A stretch of 5,360 bases of DNA from an uncultured bacterium. Its GTDB lineage: Bacteria > Desulfobacterota > Desulfobulbia > Desulfobulbales > Desulfobulbaceae. Under the pieces are notes generated by a model, which did no database searches, had not been told where the DNA came from, and was given only the letters and a program-made list of their open reading frames with translations. The DNA lies in assembly GCA_903896915.1 (NCBI GenBank), contig CAITZN010000200.1, forward strand, positions 1 to 5,360. Direction: 5' to 3'. Below are positions 1 through 5,360 of the stretch, in pieces (position 1 is the first letter of the stretch; every line of letters starts with the position of its first letter). A program made the position numbers and the translations under genes.

Positions 1-117
1 CGAATGACGGAATTCGCCATTGTTGAAATCCACACCTTGCTTTTACAGTTGGAACTCAAGGGGCTGGTCCGTCAGTTGCCGGGGCAGCAATATGAACGGT
101 TGGCCGCTGACGGTTGA
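1..117 (+). CDS. dprA: DprA-like DNA-processing protein, C-terminal end only (partial)
   Basis: Frame 1 is open from the first base and ends at TGA 115-117, giving 38 residues of a protein that begins upstream of the window. The tail contains LLLQLELKGLVRQLPG followed by QQYERL. This matches the recognition-helix and wing region of the winged-helix domain that closes many DprA/Smf proteins (typical ending: LLELELxGLVxxLPGxxY). DprA loads RecA onto incoming single-stranded DNA during natural transformation and is also found in many bacteria not known to be competent. The Rossmann-fold core that would prove the assignment is outside the window, so the call rests on this short tail. Another winged-helix protein is possible but less likely. 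The next gene starts about 124 nt downstream, so it may or may not be co-transcribed. Confidence 0.7.
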   Translation, partial: RMTEFAIVEIHTLLLQLELKGLVRQLPGQQYERLAADG

Positions 118-241
118 TTGTTCCTTTTCCCTCCTTTTGAATGTCCGGCATTTTTAGGGGTAATCTGGTATGTTCTACTCAATTTGAATCATTTTCTATC
201 CCTTTTTCAATACTCTCCCTTTTTTTGTTTTGGATGATGCC
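118..241 (+). other. Pyrimidine-rich intergenic leader before rpe
   Basis: This 124-nt gap is strongly T/C-rich: between 190 and 230 only six of 41 bases are purines, and there is a run of seven T at 220-226. I see no hairpin terminator for the upstream gene and no convincing promoter. The best sigma70-like pair is TTGAAT at 137-142 with GGTAAT at 159-164 (16-nt spacer), which is a weak match. A promoter for rpe-pgi could be here, or transcription could continue from upstream. Confidence 0.4.
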
Positions 242-904
242 ATGAGATCAGTAATGATTGCGCCCTCGATTCTTTCCGCCGATTTTTCACGGCTTGGTGA
301 TGAAATACTGGCTGTTGAAGCAGCTGGAGCCGATGTCATTCATGTCGATGTCATGGATGGGCATTTCGTACCGAATATCACGATTGGGCCCTTGATTGTC
401 AAAGCGGTCCGGGCGGTAACCAGCTTACCGGTCGATGTCCATCTGATGATCACCGAGCCGGACCGATATGTGAAAGATTTCATCGATGCCGGTGCCGACT
501 GGGTGACCGTGCATGTCGAGGCCTGCCCCCATCTCCATCGAACGCTTGGCCTCATTCGGGAAATGGGAAAGAAGGCCGGAGCTGTTCTTAATCCGGCCAC
601 GTCGTTGAGCACTTTGGAATATGTGCTTGCTGAGGTGGATCTGGTGATGTTGATGAGTGTCAATCCTGGGTTCGGCGGCCAATCGTTCATCGAATCCTCA
701 CTCGGAAAAATCAGGCGGTTGCGACAGATGCTCGATGCTGTCAATCCTGGGGCTGGAATCGAAGTGGATGGCGGTATCAGCCCCGTTACTATCGCCAGAG
801 TAGCGGAGGCCGGGGCGAATATCTTTGTTGCAGGTTCGGCGATCTATGGGCAGGGCAATTATCAGACGGTCATTCGGGATCTGAAGGCACTGGCAATGCA
901 GTAA
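242..904 (+). CDS. rpe: Ribulose-phosphate 3-epimerase
   Basis: This 220-residue protein interconverts D-ribulose 5-phosphate and D-xylulose 5-phosphate in the cytoplasmic pentose phosphate pathway. Its length is usual for this TIM-barrel family. The N-terminal signature [10 protein letters not shown] is at residues 6-15. The metal ligands expected from characterised epimerases are all visible: His34 and Asp36 in HVDVMDG, His67 in DVHLM and Asp176 in VDGGI. Asp36 and Asp176 are also the family's catalytic acid/base pair. The phosphate-binding loop region NPGFGGQ is at 141-147. I chose ATG 242 because [11 protein letters not shown] aligns without a gap to E. coli MKQYLIAPSIL. A TTG at 230 would add four residues and ATG 254 would remove four. 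No start has a good Shine-Dalgarno sequence; GGAT at 232-235 is the best. pgi follows after 23 nt, suggesting one transcript. Confidence 0.97.
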   Translation: MRSVMIAPSILSADFSRLGDEILAVEAAGADVIHVDVMDGHFVPNITIGPLIVKAVRAVTSLPVDVHLMITEPDRYVKDFIDAGADWVTVHVEACPHLHRTLGLIREMGKKAGAVLNPATSLSTLEYVLAEVDLVMLMSVNPGFGGQSFIESSLGKIRRLRQMLDAVNPGAGIEVDGGISPVTIARVAEAGANIFVAGSAIYGQGNYQTVIRDLKALAMQ

Positions 905-917
905 TCAATGACATGAT

Positions 918-923
918 GGAGGG
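918..923 (+). promoter_or_regulatory. Shine-Dalgarno sequence of pgi that fixes its start
   Basis: GGAGGG lies 4 nt before ATG 928 (5 nt counted from the GGAGG core). It overlaps the alternative ATG codons at 913 and 916, which have no comparable site upstream. This favours 928 as the true start of pgi. Confidence 0.8.
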
Positions 924-927
924 ACCC

Positions 928-2538
928 ATGCAGTTTCAGGATTTTTCCAGCTTCAAGGCCGTCGCGAGACTTGCTTTGCTGGCACGTGAGCCTCATGACT
1001 TGACGACAGTCGATGGTTTGTCAGCGCAGAGAATTCGTGAATTCAAGGTCTCGGCTAGCGGTTTTGACCTTCTCTACGGGACCCAGCGCATTACACCCGA
1101 AGTGCTGTCTGCGCTCCAAGATTTGGCCGATGAATCCGGGTTGATCAACACCTTCAAGGCAATGAAACAAGGTGCGGTGCTCAACCGCATTGAAGGGTAT
1201 GCGTGTGAAAACCGCCAAGTCCTCCACACGGCCTCTCGAGATATTTTTGAGGAGGCTCCAGGTTCCCCCGATGCAACAACCAAAGCCAAAATAGAGTTGA
1301 CCAAGCTCAACGCCTTTCTTAATGATATTGGCAGTGGTCGGGTGGTCAATGCTAAGGGGCAAACTTTTACGACAATGGTCCAGGTAGGTATCGGTGGTTC
1401 CGACTTGGGCCCTCGTGCCCTGTATCTTGCTCTGAAAGCCTACAGTCTGCCTGGACGTTCGGCACGGTTCATTGCTAATGTCGATCCTGATGATGTGGCC
1501 GAGGTGCTGCTAGGGCTAGATATATCAAGAACCCTGTTCAATATCGTCTCCAAAACCGGAACCACCCTGGAAACCCTTACCAATGAAAGCCTGGTGCGGG
1601 CAGCCTTAATCAAGGAAGGGCTTGACCCGGCGCGTCATCTTGTGGCGGTAACCGGCGAGGGCAGCCCTATGGATGATGCCTCCAGGTACCGGGCTACTTT
1701 TTATATGTATGATTATATAGGTGGGCGGTATTCAGCGACTTCCATGGTGGGCGTCGTGACTTTGGGTTTTGCCTTGGGATATGCTGCTATCATAGAAATA
1801 CTCCGAGGGGCGCACGAGATCGATCGGTCTGCCGAGCAAAGGGATATTCGCAAAAACATTCCTCTGCTCATGGCTATGCTGGGGATCTGGAATCACAACT
1901 TCCTCGGTCATGCAACAATTGCGGTGCTCCCCTACAGTCAGGCCCTCGCTCGATTTCCTGCCCATTTGCAGCAATGTGATATGGAGAGTAATGGCAAATC
2001 GGTTACACGGCAGGGGGAATCCGTTGGTTGGCAAACCGGTCCGGTGGTATGGGGAGAACCCGGCACCAACGGGCAGCATGCCTTTTATCAGTTGCTCCAT
2101 CAGGGCACTGAAATCGTTCCGGTCGAGTTCATCGGTTTTCGTCAGAATCAATATGGCCTTGATCTCGAAGTTGAGGGGACCAGTTCGCAGCAAAAATTAG
2201 TTGCAAACATGCTGGCCCAGTCTTTGGCGCTGGCGTTGGGGAAACGGGACGATAATCCTGCGCGGTGCTTTTCAGGAAATCGTCCCAATTCGGTACTGAT
2301 CACAGATCAGCTTTCACCTCGATCCATGGGTGCTCTTCTCGCCATTTTTGAGCATCGGATCACTTTCCAGGGATTCTGCTGGAATATTAATTCATTTGAT
2401 CAGGAAGGAGTGCAGTTGGGTAAGGTTTTGGCGACGAAGCTTCTCCAATTACTTGCCACAGCATCACAGGATCATCCGGAAAAACTTGATCAAGAATGTC
2501 TGGAAAAAATCTTACTGCAACAAGCTCAAATGATGTGA
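928..2538 (+). CDS. pgi: Glucose-6-phosphate isomerase
   Basis: This 536-residue cytoplasmic enzyme interconverts glucose 6-phosphate and fructose 6-phosphate in glycolysis and gluconeogenesis. Its length is close to the 549 residues of E. coli Pgi. Two SIS-fold sugar-phosphate motifs are visible: VGIGGSDLG at 153-161 and SKTGTTLET at 208-216. The first family signature is DYIGGRYS at 262-269. Catalytic residues are in their expected contexts: Arg267, Glu353 in DMESNGK, His384 in GTNGQHAFYQ and Lys499 in GVQLGK. The second signature (FDQ, 490-492) has Gln496 where the family usually has Glu (GVE), and the first signature also departs slightly from its pattern (Ala270, Met273). These look like lineage variation, because every catalytic residue is kept. 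A start at ATG 913 would give 541 residues, but the Shine-Dalgarno sequence supports 928. It probably shares a transcript with rpe. Confidence 0.97.
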   Translation: MQFQDFSSFKAVARLALLAREPHDLTTVDGLSAQRIREFKVSASGFDLLYGTQRITPEVLSALQDLADESGLINTFKAMKQGAVLNRIEGYACENRQVLHTASRDIFEEAPGSPDATTKAKIELTKLNAFLNDIGSGRVVNAKGQTFTTMVQVGIGGSDLGPRALYLALKAYSLPGRSARFIANVDPDDVAEVLLGLDISRTLFNIVSKTGTTLETLTNESLVRAALIKEGLDPARHLVAVTGEGSPMDDASRYRATFYMYDYIGGRYSATSMVGVVTLGFALGYAAIIEILRGAHEIDRSAEQRDIRKNIPLLMAMLGIWNHNFLGHATIAVLPYSQALARFPAHLQQCDMESNGKSVTRQGESVGWQTGPVVWGEPGTNGQHAFYQLLHQGTEIVPVEFIGFRQNQYGLDLEVEGTSSQQKLVANMLAQSLALALGKRDDNPARCFSGNRPNSVLITDQLSPRSMGALLAIFEHRITFQGFCWNINSFDQEGVQLGKVLATKLLQLLATASQDHPEKLDQECLEKILLQQAQMM

Positions 2539-2551
2539 TCTGAGGGGGGGT

Positions 2552-2595
2552 AATCAGGCCTGTTTTCTAGGTGGGACAGCGGGTTCTGATTTTTT
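2552..2595 (+). terminator. Possible weak intrinsic terminator after pgi
   Basis: AATCAG at 2552-2557 pairs with CTGATT at 2586-2591, and inside it CTGT at 2560-2563 can pair with ACAG at 2576-2579. The arms run into six T at 2590-2595. The stem is interrupted by an asymmetric internal loop and is AT-rich, so termination may be inefficient. The position, just after pgi and directly before the promoter of dsrA, supports the reading. Confidence 0.4.
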
Positions 2596-2596
2596 G

Positions 2597-2625
2597 TTGA
2601 CAAAGACTTTCCAGGCGTTTATGCT
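2597..2625 (+). promoter_or_regulatory. Sigma70-type promoter for dsrAB
   Basis: A perfect -35 hexamer TTGACA (2597-2602) is followed after exactly 17 nt by TATGCT (2620-2625), which matches four of six -10 consensus bases. Transcription would start near 2632 and leave a 5' leader of about 118 nt before dsrA. It is the best promoter-like pair I see in the gap. A second TTGAC-type box at 2673-2678 has no well-spaced -10 partner. The start site is inferred, not measured. Confidence 0.65.
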
Positions 2626-2650
2626 CGCCCTCTGAATGAGTATTCAATAT

Positions 2651-2688
2651 AGAATTGTGCGTTCTTGCCTGTATTGACGTGCAATTCT
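2651..2688 (+). promoter_or_regulatory. 12-bp inverted repeat / hairpin in the dsrA leader
   Basis: AGAATTGTGCGT (2651-2662) and ACGTGCAATTCT (2677-2688) pair over 12 positions as RNA, counting two adjacent G-U pairs, around a 14-nt loop. As DNA the perfectly matched part is the outer 7 bp, AGAATTG/CAATTCT. No T tract follows directly, so it is not a typical terminator. It lies about 20 nt after the predicted transcription start and ends 48 nt before the dsrA Shine-Dalgarno sequence. It could be a stabilising 5' mRNA hairpin, an attenuating element or an operator. Confidence 0.5.
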
Positions 2689-2749
2689 CGTTCAGGTTAT
2701 TTTTAATAAACAGGTTTTTTTAAACACATAATCTCTAGGAGGAACACTG

Positions 2750-4036
2750 ATGGCAAAGCATGAAACGCCTCTATTGGACGAACTGGAAAAAGGTCCATGG
2801 CCGAGTTTCGTCACCGACCTCAAACAGCAGGCTGAGACCAAGCCTGAGTGCTGGGACATTCTTGGCCAGCTTGAGCTTTCGTACAAAGATCGGATCACCC
2901 ATTGGAAGCATGGCGGTATCGTTGGTGTTTTCGGGTATGGTGGTGGTATCGTTGGTCGTTACTCGGATATGCCTAAGCAGTTTCCTGGCGTAGAGCATTT
3001 TCATACCGTCCGTATTGCGCAGCCATCCGGCCTCTATTATTCTACCGAAAACCTTCGGGCCCTTATGGACCTGTGGGAGAAATACGGCTCCGGTGTTACC
3101 AATATGCACGGTTCTACCGGTGACATGATCCTTCTTGGTACTCGTACCGAGAATCTCGAGCCGCTGTTCTGGGATCTGACCCACGATCTCAAACAGGATC
3201 TTGGTGGTTCCGGTTCCAACCTGCGGACCCCTTCTTGCTGTCTCGGTAATTCCCGCTGCGAGTATGCCTGTTATGACGCTCAGGAACTGTGCAACAGTCT
3301 GACCCAGCGGTATCAGGACGAGATCCATCGGCCGGCCTTCCCTTACAAGTTTAAATTCAAATTTTCTGCGTGCCCGAATGATTGCGTTGCAGCCATTGCG
3401 CGTTCTGACTTTGCTGTTATCGGAACCTGGAAAGACAATATCCGTATTGATCAGGCCGCAGTTAAGAAATACATCGCAGGTGACGCCGAGTATCCAGCCA
3501 ACGCTGGCGCTCACAAAGGCGGCAAATGGGGTAAGTTTGACATCCAGAAGGAAGTCATTGAGAACTGCCCGACCGATTGTATGTGGATGGAAGGCGGTGA
3601 GTTAAAGATTGATGATACCGAATGTACCCGTTGCATGCATTGCATCAACGTTATGCCTCGCGCCCTTCGCCCTGGTGCACAGCAAGGTGCGACCATCTGT
3701 ATCGGTGCCAAAGCTCCGATCCTTGACGGAGCTCAGTTTGCTACCATGGTTATTCCTTTTATTACCATCGACAAAGAAAATGACTTCGAAGAAGTTGTCG
3801 ATGTGATCGAGAAGGTGTGGGATTGGTGGATGGAAGTTGGTAAAAATCGTGAGCGTGTTGGTGAGACCATGCAACGTATTGGTCTGCCGACTTTCCTCAA
3901 GGTTATGGAAGTTGAGCCCATGCCGCAGCATGTAAAAGAGCCGCGTTCTAACCCGTACGTCTTCTGGGCCGAAGAGGAAGTACCTGGTGGCTGGGAGCGT
4001 GACGTTGTCGAGTTCAGGAAGCGTCACGCAGCCTGA
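2750..4036 (+). CDS. dsrA: Dissimilatory sulfite reductase alpha subunit
   Basis: DsrA (428 residues; D. vulgaris has 437) pairs with DsrB in the cytoplasmic alpha2beta2 sulfite reductase of sulfate and sulfite respiration. Cysteines for the siroheme-coupled [4Fe-4S] cluster are Cys164 and Cys170 (CLGNSRC), then Cys208 and Cys212 (CPNDC). Their spacing equals Cys177/183/221/225 of D. vulgaris. The inserted ferredoxin domain has Cys273 (CPTDC), Cys292, Cys295 and Cys298 (CTRCMHC) for a second [4Fe-4S] cluster. The conserved N-terminal stretch HWKHGGIVGVFGYGGGIVG is at 51-69. In D. vulgaris the tetrapyrrole site associated with DsrA is not catalytic; the active one is bound by DsrB. The start is supported by AGGAGG at 2737-2742, 7 nt before the ATG. 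Codons look more biased (frequent GGT, CGT, ACC) than in rpe or pgi, fitting high expression. dsrB follows after 52 nt. Cys163, next to the ligand Cys164, is an additional cysteine. Confidence 0.98.
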   Translation: MAKHETPLLDELEKGPWPSFVTDLKQQAETKPECWDILGQLELSYKDRITHWKHGGIVGVFGYGGGIVGRYSDMPKQFPGVEHFHTVRIAQPSGLYYSTENLRALMDLWEKYGSGVTNMHGSTGDMILLGTRTENLEPLFWDLTHDLKQDLGGSGSNLRTPSCCLGNSRCEYACYDAQELCNSLTQRYQDEIHRPAFPYKFKFKFSACPNDCVAAIARSDFAVIGTWKDNIRIDQAAVKKYIAGDAEYPANAGAHKGGKWGKFDIQKEVIENCPTDCMWMEGGELKIDDTECTRCMHCINVMPRALRPGAQQGATICIGAKAPILDGAQFATMVIPFITIDKENDFEEVVDVIEKVWDWWMEVGKNRERVGETMQRIGLPTFLKVMEVEPMPQHVKEPRSNPYVFWAEEEVPGGWERDVVEFRKRHAA

Positions 4037-4088
4037 TAGCCGTCATCAATATACTCTTAACGGAATTACTTTTTAAGGAGATAATATA

Positions 4089-5231
4089 ATGGGTTACGAT
4101 CCGAAAAATCCTATGGTAGGTCGGATTACCGACTTGGGACCGAGATATTACGGCGATTTTTTACCACCAGTCATTAAAGAAAATAAAGGTACATGGCTCT
4201 ATCACGAGATTCTTGAGCCCGGTGTCCTGATGCATGTATCTGAGTCAGGTGCCAAGGTGTTTACCGTTCGTTGCGGTTCTCCCCGTTTGTGTACAGTGAA
4301 TTATATCCGTGATATGTGTGATATTGCTGACAAGCATTGCGATGGTTTTCTCCGTTTCACCACTCGGAACAACGTTGAGTTTATGGTTGATGCTCAAGAG
4401 AAAGTTGCGCCTTTGAAGGCGACTCTCAAAGGTTATGGCAACAAGTTCCCGATTGGCGGCACTGGCGCATGTGTGACCAACATTGTTCACACCCAAGGCT
4501 GGGTCCATTGTCACACCCCTGCTACCGATGCTTCTGGTCCGGTTAAAGCTGTTATGGATGATCTGTTCGAGTATTTCGGATCCATGACACTGCCGGCTCA
4601 GGTTCGTATCGCTCTGGCATGCTGTCTGAATATGTGCGGTGCTGTGCACGCTTCAGACATCGCTATTCTGGGAATTCATCGTAAACCCCCGATGATTGAT
4701 GATGCTCGTGTTACCGGTGTCTGCGAGATACCGCTGGCTATCGCTTCCTGCCCGCTTGGGGCTGTAAAGCCTGCCAAGGTAACCATCAATGGCGAAGAAG
4801 TTAAGTCCATTAAAGTTAATGCCGAGCGCTGTATGTTCTGCGGTAACTGTTACACAATGTGTCCGGCCATGCCTTTGGCTGATCCGGAAGGTGACGGGAT
4901 CGCTATTTTGGTTGGTGGCAAGGTCTCTAACTCAAAGTCCGCTCCTAAATTCTCCAAACTGGTTGTACCGTTCCTGCCCAACACAACACCGCGTTGGCCT
5001 GAAACTGTAGCTGTTGTACGCCAGATCTTGGAAGCATACGCTAAAGATGCTAAGAAGTACGAGCGTATCGGTGAGTGGGCTGAGCGAATTGGCTGGGAGA
5101 AATTCTTCGAGAAAACAGGTATTCCGTTCACGATTAAGTCGATCGATGATTATCGCTTGGCTTACGATACATGGCGGACAACCACCCAATTCAAATACAC
5201 TAGTCATACTGCTGCTTATACCAACAAATAG
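4089..5231 (+). CDS. dsrB: Dissimilatory sulfite reductase beta subunit
   Basis: DsrB (380 residues, essentially the length of the D. vulgaris subunit, 381) carries the catalytic siroheme-[4Fe-4S] site that reduces sulfite. The product is passed to the C-terminal cysteines of DsrC as a trisulfide. Cluster ligands are Cys141 ([13 protein letters not shown]) and Cys178, Cys179 and Cys183 (CCLNMCG), each ten positions before Cys151/188/189/193 of D. vulgaris. The ferredoxin domain cluster is bound by Cys221 (ASCPLGAV) and Cys248, Cys251 and Cys254 (CMFCGNC), with a further Cys258. The conserved arginine-rich stretch [10 protein letters not shown] at 89-98 lies in the siroheme-binding half. AAGGAG at 4075-4080 is 8 nt before the ATG. 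The gene sits directly behind dsrA with no terminator in the 52-nt gap, so the subunits should be co-transcribed. A clear terminator follows the stop codon. Confidence 0.98.
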   Translation: MGYDPKNPMVGRITDLGPRYYGDFLPPVIKENKGTWLYHEILEPGVLMHVSESGAKVFTVRCGSPRLCTVNYIRDMCDIADKHCDGFLRFTTRNNVEFMVDAQEKVAPLKATLKGYGNKFPIGGTGACVTNIVHTQGWVHCHTPATDASGPVKAVMDDLFEYFGSMTLPAQVRIALACCLNMCGAVHASDIAILGIHRKPPMIDDARVTGVCEIPLAIASCPLGAVKPAKVTINGEEVKSIKVNAERCMFCGNCYTMCPAMPLADPEGDGIAILVGGKVSNSKSAPKFSKLVVPFLPNTTPRWPETVAVVRQILEAYAKDAKKYERIGEWAERIGWEKFFEKTGIPFTIKSIDDYRLAYDTWRTTTQFKYTSHTAAYTNK

Positions 5232-5242
5232 CAGGATTTTTT

Positions 5243-5276
5243 GATCGGCTCTGGTGTTTCCAGGGCCGATCTTTTT
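5243..5276 (+). terminator. Intrinsic terminator between dsrB and dsrD
   Basis: GATCGGCTCTGG (5243-5254) pairs with CCAGGGCCGATC (5260-5271) over 12 bp with a single G-U pair, closing a 5-nt loop. Five T follow at once (5272-5276). The stem is GC-rich, so this is a textbook Rho-independent terminator shape. It lies 11 nt after the dsrB stop codon and ends 31 nt before the next start codon, so it separates dsrAB from the downstream gene, fully or in part. Confidence 0.9.
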
Positions 5277-5307
5277 GTGTTTCACCACACATTCCGAGGA
5301 GTACATT

Positions 5308-5360
5308 ATGGCACTGAGTAAAGAAGATTTAAAACTAGCCATTATTGCAAAAGCTACAAA
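5308..5360 (+). CDS. dsrD: Probable DsrD, N-terminal end only (partial)
   Basis: An ATG at 5308 preceded by GAGGAG (5296-5301, 6-nt spacer) opens a frame that runs out of the window after 17 full codons: MALSKEDLKLAIIAKAT. The position right behind dsrB, the good ribosome binding site and the charged helical start fit DsrD. DsrD is a small winged-helix-fold protein of about 80 residues, reported to activate DsrAB allosterically, and it is typical of organisms with reductive-type DsrAB. Too few residues are visible to prove the family, so the call leans on gene order. No promoter is evident in the short gap after the terminator, so expression probably depends on read-through or transcript processing. 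Confidence 0.75.
   Translation, partial: MALSKEDLKLAIIAKAT

Noticed and set aside
129..134. CCCTCC in the rpe leader, complementary to the pgi Shine-Dalgarno sequence GGAGGG
   Set aside because: Only six bases match, about 790 nt apart, in a pyrimidine-rich region where such matches arise by chance.
340..744. Open frames of 85-134 codons opposite rpe, and similar ones opposite pgi and dsrB (for example 1732-2193 and 4245-4649)
   Set aside because: They are antisense shadows of confidently identified genes, with no ribosome binding site or recognisable protein features.
2543..2550. Run of seven G after the pgi stop codon, considered as a phase-variable tract or ribosome site
   Set aside because: It is intergenic, no start codon or reading frame follows at a useful distance, and it does not pair into the nearby hairpin.
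2651..2688. The leader dyad as an FNR/HcpR-type operator
   Set aside because: Its half-sites do not resemble the TTGTGA or TTGAT half-sites of CRP/FNR-family regulators and the gap between arms is too long.
2673..2702. A second promoter using TTGACG at 2673-2678
   Set aside because: No acceptable -10 hexamer lies 16-18 nt downstream; the best A/T-rich match, TTTAAT at 2702-2707, is 23 nt away.
2911..2956. A 16-nt near-perfect direct repeat in dsrA (2911-2926 and 2941-2956, one mismatch)
   Set aside because: It encodes the two GGIVG segments of a glycine-rich stretch that belongs to DsrA in general, spaced exactly ten codons apart. It is explained by protein sequence and codon bias.
2771..3514. 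A 247-codon open frame on the - strand opposite dsrA
   Set aside because: It lies wholly inside dsrA, whose protein is unmistakable, and its translation resembles no family I know. The biased codon use of dsrA is enough to keep an antisense frame open.
1..5360. CRISPR arrays, insertion sequences, tRNA or rRNA genes, toxin-antitoxin or defence genes
   Set aside because: No repeat-spacer pattern, terminal repeats, transposase or structural RNA was seen, and nearly all the window is occupied by known metabolic genes.

Overview
The window looks like chromosomal DNA of a dissimilatory sulfur-metabolising bacterium. DsrA and DsrB closely resemble the reductive bacterial type, and the start of a dsrD-like gene follows them. 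This, together with the style of the DsrAB sequences, suggests a member of Desulfobacterota, perhaps the Desulfobulbales. That placement is a judgement from recalled sequences; no tree was computed. All genes lie on the + strand and the window is densely coding.

Layout: positions 1-117 hold the last 38 codons of a gene whose end resembles the C-terminal winged-helix domain of DprA. A T/C-rich gap of about 124 nt follows. Next come rpe (242-904, ribulose-phosphate 3-epimerase) and pgi (928-2538, glucose-6-phosphate isomerase), 23 nt apart and probably co-transcribed. The 211-nt gap 2539-2749 holds a possible weak terminator for pgi, then a good sigma70-type promoter (TTGACA-N17-TATGCT), a 12-bp leader hairpin and a strong Shine-Dalgarno sequence. 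dsrA (2750-4036) and dsrB (4089-5231) follow, then a clear intrinsic terminator (5243-5276) and the first 17 codons of a probable dsrD (5308 to the window end).

Function: Rpe and Pgi are housekeeping enzymes of the pentose phosphate and glycolytic/gluconeogenic pathways. DsrA and DsrB form the alpha2beta2 dissimilatory sulfite reductase, which reduces sulfite with siroheme-[4Fe-4S] centres and the partner DsrC. DsrD is a small protein reported to activate DsrAB. All cluster-binding cysteines expected from the Desulfovibrio vulgaris structure are present in both subunits with the right spacing, so the enzyme should be functional.

No undescribed system is visible. The points most worth a second look are regulatory: the terminator between dsrB and dsrD, and the dsrA leader with its promoter and hairpin.
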